Shown one piece after another: positions 61,263-64,000 of a DNA stretch of 64,000 bases. This DNA is from Deinococcus sonorensis KR-87. Lineage in GTDB: Bacteria; Deinococcota; Deinococci; Deinococcales; Deinococcaceae. The position numbers and the translations under genes are program-made. Location: positions 1,579,501 to 1,643,500 of the forward strand of contig NZ_CP158299.1 of the NCBI RefSeq assembly GCF_040256395.1. Reading direction: 5' to 3'. The notes beneath the pieces were generated by a model. The model saw nothing but the letters and a program-made list of their open reading frames with translations. It was not told the DNA's origin and did not search any database. The number at the start of each line of letters is the position of its first letter. Positions within the stretch are counted from its first letter, which is position 1.

Positions 61263-61964
61263 TCAGCGGCCTGCGAGGTTCTCCTCGCCACGCACATGCT
61301 CGTCGAAGAAGGCCAGCACCCGGTTCCAGGCGTCCACGCTCGCCACCGCGTCAAAGGAGGGGCCGGCGTTGGCGAACGAATGCCGGGTGCCCTCGTAGAT
61401 CCGGATGTCGTTGGGGATGCCCTCGTCGTCCAGTTCGGCCCGGAGCCGCTCGCCCTGCTGCCGGGTCACGTCCTGGCCAGGGTAGCTGCCCACTACCGGA
61501 CAGCTGCGCCGCACCGCCTCCAGCGGCCTGGGGTTGAAGCCGTAATACGGCGCGACCGCCCGCACCCGGTCGTCGCTGCAGGCCAGCGCCACGGCCAGGC
61601 TGCCGCCCATGCAGAAGCCGATGGCGCCCAGCCGTGAAGCGTCCACGCCTTCCAGCGTACCCAGCACCCCCAGCGCCGTTCGGGTGTCGCGGATGCCCTG
61701 GTGCTCCAGGCTGTTCAGGAAGATGCCCGCCAGCATCCGGGTCATGCACACCGCCCGGTTCTGATCGGTGAACAGGTCCACCGCCATCGCCACGTAGCCG
61801 GCCTGGGCCATCCGGTCGGCGGCCCGCCGGATGTCGTCGCGCAGCCCGAAGATCTCGTGGATTACCAGCACGCCCGGATGCGGCCCGGCTCCCTGCGGGC
61901 GAGCGACGTAGGCCTGGAGGGTCCGCGACCCGGCCGCGAACGAGATCATCTGGTCCTGGGGCAT
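61263..61964 (-). CDS. Dienelactone hydrolase family protein
   Basis: A 233-residue cytoplasmic hydrolase. It has VIHEIFGLRDDIRRAADRMA, the nucleophile GFCMGGSLAVAL, the Asp in VVGSYPGQD and the His in GTRHSFAN. The start at 61964 (MPQDQMISFAAG) is 5 nt after a TATGCT box (minus, 61970-61975). The substrate is unknown. It is divergent from a DUF1684 gene. It is a soluble relative of the exported enzyme at 29.6 kb. Confidence 0.9.
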   Translation of the reverse strand: MPQDQMISFAAGSRTLQAYVARPQGAGPHPGVLVIHEIFGLRDDIRRAADRMAQAGYVAMAVDLFTDQNRAVCMTRMLAGIFLNSLEHQGIRDTRTALGVLGTLEGVDASRLGAIGFCMGGSLAVALACSDDRVRAVAPYYGFNPRPLEAVRRSCPVVGSYPGQDVTRQQGERLRAELDDEGIPNDIRIYEGTRHSFANAGPSFDAVASVDAWNRVLAFFDEHVRGEENLAGR

Positions 61965-62001
61965 ACGTGAGCATAGCCCCGGCGGCGGGTAGCATGACCG
62001 T

Positions 62002-62643
62002 ATGGTTCCTGACGCTGCCCCGGCTCCGCCGCTCGCTGACCTGACCCTGCTTGACTGGCGGCGCCGGCTGGCCGACCTGTACGCCGAGGTCCGTGCCGGG
62101 TACGCCACGGACCCGGCGGCCGCCCACGCCCACTGGCAGCGGGTGCGGGCGGAGCTGTACCGGCAGCATCCGCAGTCGCCACTGCCCCCGGAGCGCCGGT
62201 CGAGCTTCATGGACCTCCCGGTCTGGCCCTATGACCTGGCCTACGCCTTCGAGGCGCCGCTGCTGGGCGGGCTGCCCGAGGACGCGTTCGTGGTGCAGAC
62301 CTCGGCCGGCCATGACCTGCCGCTGCGCCGACTGGGCCGGCTGCCCCTGCACAACGATTACCACGACCTGGGCACGCTGGACGCCTACTGGATCGAGGTG
62401 TACGGCGGCGGCCTGTTCATTCCGTTCCGGGACGCCAGCGCCGGCCACACCAGCTACGGCGGCGGGCGCTACCTGCTGGATACGGTCAAGAGTGCTGACC
62501 TGGGCAGCCGGGACAGACGGCTGATCCTGGACTTCAACTTCGCCTACCACCCGTCGTGCTTCCACGACCCGCGCTGGAGCTGCCCGCTGGCCCCACCACA
62601 GAACGTGCTGGTAGCGGAAATCCGTGCCGGGGAGCGGCTGTGA
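62002..62643 (+). CDS. DUF1684 domain protein
   Basis: A 213-residue protein of the DUF1684 family, with LPLHNDYHDLGTLDAYWIEV, GLFIPFRDASAGHTSYGGGR and the terminal FNFAYHPSCFHDPRWSCPLA followed by PPQN. The last part has conserved Cys/His/Asn of unknown purpose. TAGCAT (61990-61995) lies 6 nt before the ATG. The stop overlaps the start of the P1 peptidase (GTGA). Function unknown. Confidence 0.87.
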   Translation: MVPDAAPAPPLADLTLLDWRRRLADLYAEVRAGYATDPAAAHAHWQRVRAELYRQHPQSPLPPERRSSFMDLPVWPYDLAYAFEAPLLGGLPEDAFVVQTSAGHDLPLRRLGRLPLHNDYHDLGTLDAYWIEVYGGGLFIPFRDASAGHTSYGGGRYLLDTVKSADLGSRDRRLILDFNFAYHPSCFHDPRWSCPLAPPQNVLVAEIRAGERL

Positions 62644-63527
62644 GCGGCAACCGCACCCTCACGGCCATTCCCGGCTTTCGGGTGGGCCACTGGACCGATC
62701 CGGTGGGCCGGACCGGCTGCACCGTGCTGCTGTGTCCGCCGGAGGGGGCGGTGGCCAGCGCCAGCTTCCTGGGCCCCAGCCCCGGCACCCGCGAAGGCGT
62801 GCTGCTGGCGCCAGACAAGAAGGTGGAGCGGGTCCACGCCCTGCTGCTCACCGGAGGCAGCGCGTTTGGGCTGGGCGCGGCCAACGGGGTGGTGCGCTGG
62901 CTGGAGGAGCAGGGCGTGGGACACCCCACCCCGTTCGCGCGGGTGCCGCTGGTGCCGGCCGCCGTGATCTACGACCTGGGCAGCGGCGACCCGCGCGCCC
63001 GGCCGCTGGACGAGCACGGGTATCGCGCAGCTCAGGAGGCCAGCAGTGACCCGGTGCCGCTGGGCCGGGTGGGCGCCGGCACCGGGGCCACCTGCGGCAA
63101 GTACCTGGGGCCGGGCCACACCGCGCCGGGCGGCCTGGGCAGCAGTTTCGTGACGCGGCACGGGGTCAGCGTGGGGGCGCTGGCGGTGGTGAACCCGATC
63201 GGCGACGTGCTGGATGAGGAGGGGCGGCTGCTGGCCGGGCCGGGCCAGGGACCGGGCGCCATGGCCTTCACACCCGGCGAGGTTGAGAGCACCACCCTGA
63301 TCGCGGTGGCCACCGAGCATACGCTCAGCAAGGCGGATGCCAAGCGGCTCGCCGACGCCGCCCAGACCGCCCTGGCGCGGGTGATCCGGCCCAGCCACAC
63401 CTTCTGGGACGGCGACAGCGCCTTCGTGCTGAGCAGCGGCACCCGGCCGCCGGCCGACGCGATGCTGCTCAGCGCCGTGGTGCAGGACGCGGTGGCCGCC
63501 GCCGTGATCGCCGCTGTACGTGTGTAA
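62640..63527 (+). CDS. P1-family (DmpA/NylC-type) self-cleaving hydrolase
   Basis: A 295-residue N-terminal-nucleophile enzyme of the P1/S58 family, which cuts itself into two chains to form an aminopeptidase or amidase. Family segments are LLTGGSAFGLGAANGVVRWL, GAGTGATCGKYLGPG, GGLGSSFV and ESTTLIAVATEHTLSKADAK; the STT run is the probable self-cleavage and nucleophile site. The GTG overlaps the DUF1684 stop, so the two are coupled. Substrate unknown. Confidence 0.9.
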   Translation: MSGNRTLTAIPGFRVGHWTDPVGRTGCTVLLCPPEGAVASASFLGPSPGTREGVLLAPDKKVERVHALLLTGGSAFGLGAANGVVRWLEEQGVGHPTPFARVPLVPAAVIYDLGSGDPRARPLDEHGYRAAQEASSDPVPLGRVGAGTGATCGKYLGPGHTAPGGLGSSFVTRHGVSVGALAVVNPIGDVLDEEGRLLAGPGQGPGAMAFTPGEVESTTLIAVATEHTLSKADAKRLADAAQTALARVIRPSHTFWDGDSAFVLSSGTRPPADAMLLSAVVQDAVAAAVIAAVRV

Positions 63528-63536
63528 GATGCTCAC

Positions 63537-64000
63537 ATGAGTATCAGTTTGGCCGCCAACGGTATCCCGGACCTGTATGCGGTGCTGGAGCAGGAAGAGG
63601 CGCTGCCGCTGGACCACATCAAATGTCCGCTCAGCCCGCAGAGCCGCCCGGAGGTGGAGCGCGCCCTCGCGCTGCGCCCGGTGCTGCTGCATGGCTGGGG
63701 CCCGCCACGCTACTCGGTGACGCGCCCGGAGCTGCCGGAACCGGAACTGCTGCGAGCGTTGAGCGCCCGAAGCGGCACCCCTCACCTGTCGGTGCATCTG
63801 GACCCCGCGCCCGCGTTGGACGGGGCGTTGAGCGAGGCGGAGCTGCTGCGCCGGGTCGCGGCGCAGGCAGAGCAGTTGCGACAGCTGAGCGGCGTGCCGC
63901 TGCTGCTGGAGAATATGCCGTGGTATCCGTGGCGCCAGAAGCCCGGCTGGGGGGTGGACCCGGCCTTCATCCGGCGGGCGCTGGAGGCGGCGCAGGCGGG
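63537..64000 (+). CDS. DUF692-like TIM-barrel protein (cut by window end)
   Basis: The first 154 residues of a TIM-barrel protein, beginning MSISLAANGIPDLYAVLEQE and containing SVHLDPAPALDG and LLLENMPWYPWRQKPGWGVD, which resembles DUF692/xylose-isomerase-like proteins. DUF692 includes MbnB-type metal enzymes of peptide modification, but stand-alone members of unknown role are common. TAAGAT (63525-63530), overlapping the previous stop, lies 6 nt before the ATG. The frame is open to base 64000. Confidence 0.7.
   Translation, partial: MSISLAANGIPDLYAVLEQEEALPLDHIKCPLSPQSRPEVERALALRPVLLHGWGPPRYSVTRPELPEPELLRALSARSGTPHLSVHLDPAPALDGALSEAELLRRVAAQAEQLRQLSGVPLLLENMPWYPWRQKPGWGVDPAFIRRALEAAQA

Overview
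The window is a 64 kb stretch of high-GC chromosome that I assign to the genus Deinococcus. The assignment rests on protein character (alpha-operon ribosomal proteins, amylosucrase, LuxS, LptF/G permeases, DUF2239) and on promoter layout. About two dozen transcription-unit starts have a TAnnnT -10 box only 5-7 nt before the ATG/GTG, which means leaderless mRNAs, a known trait of Deinococcus. The species cannot be told from sequence alone. I saw no rRNA, tRNA, CRISPR array, insertion sequence or prophage.

Layout. 1-4.9 kb: truncated MacB-type permease, quinone oxidoreductase divergent from a GH13 amylosucrase, a stress protein and xanthine phosphoribosyltransferase. 4.9-8.5 kb: the translation/transcription operon infA-rpmJ-rpsM-rpsK-rpsD-rpoA-rplQ, closed by a strong terminator; rpsM carries a one-base insertion. 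8.5-16.5 kb: hydrolase, a coupled holin-like/panC/pilT operon, purB, suhB plus a small membrane protein, DUF2239, an AcuC-like deacetylase and a Crp/Fnr regulator. 16.5-30.6 kb: NrnA-like phosphoesterase, HAD/VOC pair, Kelch lipoprotein, cytochrome P450, lptF-lptG, YceD-moaC, luxS, lspA, a phosphatase, rpmB, a MmyB-type regulator divergent from an MFS exporter, and a Tat-like dienelactone hydrolase. 30.8-35.3 kb: lepA, two tandem related exported proteins and rtcB.

35.4-41.8 kb, minus strand, is a complete carbohydrate module: LacI regulator, solute-binding protein, two permeases and a GH52 beta-xylosidase. Overlapping palindromes just upstream of lacI form a candidate operator. It looks like a xylo-oligosaccharide uptake and hydrolysis unit that relies on an ATPase encoded elsewhere. 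42.0-46.4 kb, plus strand, is a CoxG/S/L/M molybdenum hydroxylase operon whose large subunit has the form II signature AYRGAGR rather than the CO-dehydrogenase signature. MoaC at 24.6 kb belongs to cofactor synthesis for such enzymes.

46.4-64 kb: HTH regulator with a divergent mini-protein, MMPL exporter, mnmE, a TetA-like MFS, a Pro/Met-rich repeat mini-protein, tandem GNAT, a SHOCT protein (frameshifted)/response regulator/histidine kinase unit, a membrane protein, purA behind a terminator-like hairpin, folE, an NPCBM plus delta-60-repeat lipoprotein, a 590 bp gene-poor gap, a second dienelactone hydrolase, a DUF1684/P1-peptidase coupled pair and a truncated DUF692-like TIM-barrel gene.

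Most genes are ordinary Deinococcus chromosome. The points most worth a second look are the two +1 frameshifts, the structured leaders around rpsD and rplQ, the lacI and DUF2239 operator-like repeats, the form II hydroxylase without visible maturation genes, and the tandem exported-protein pair.
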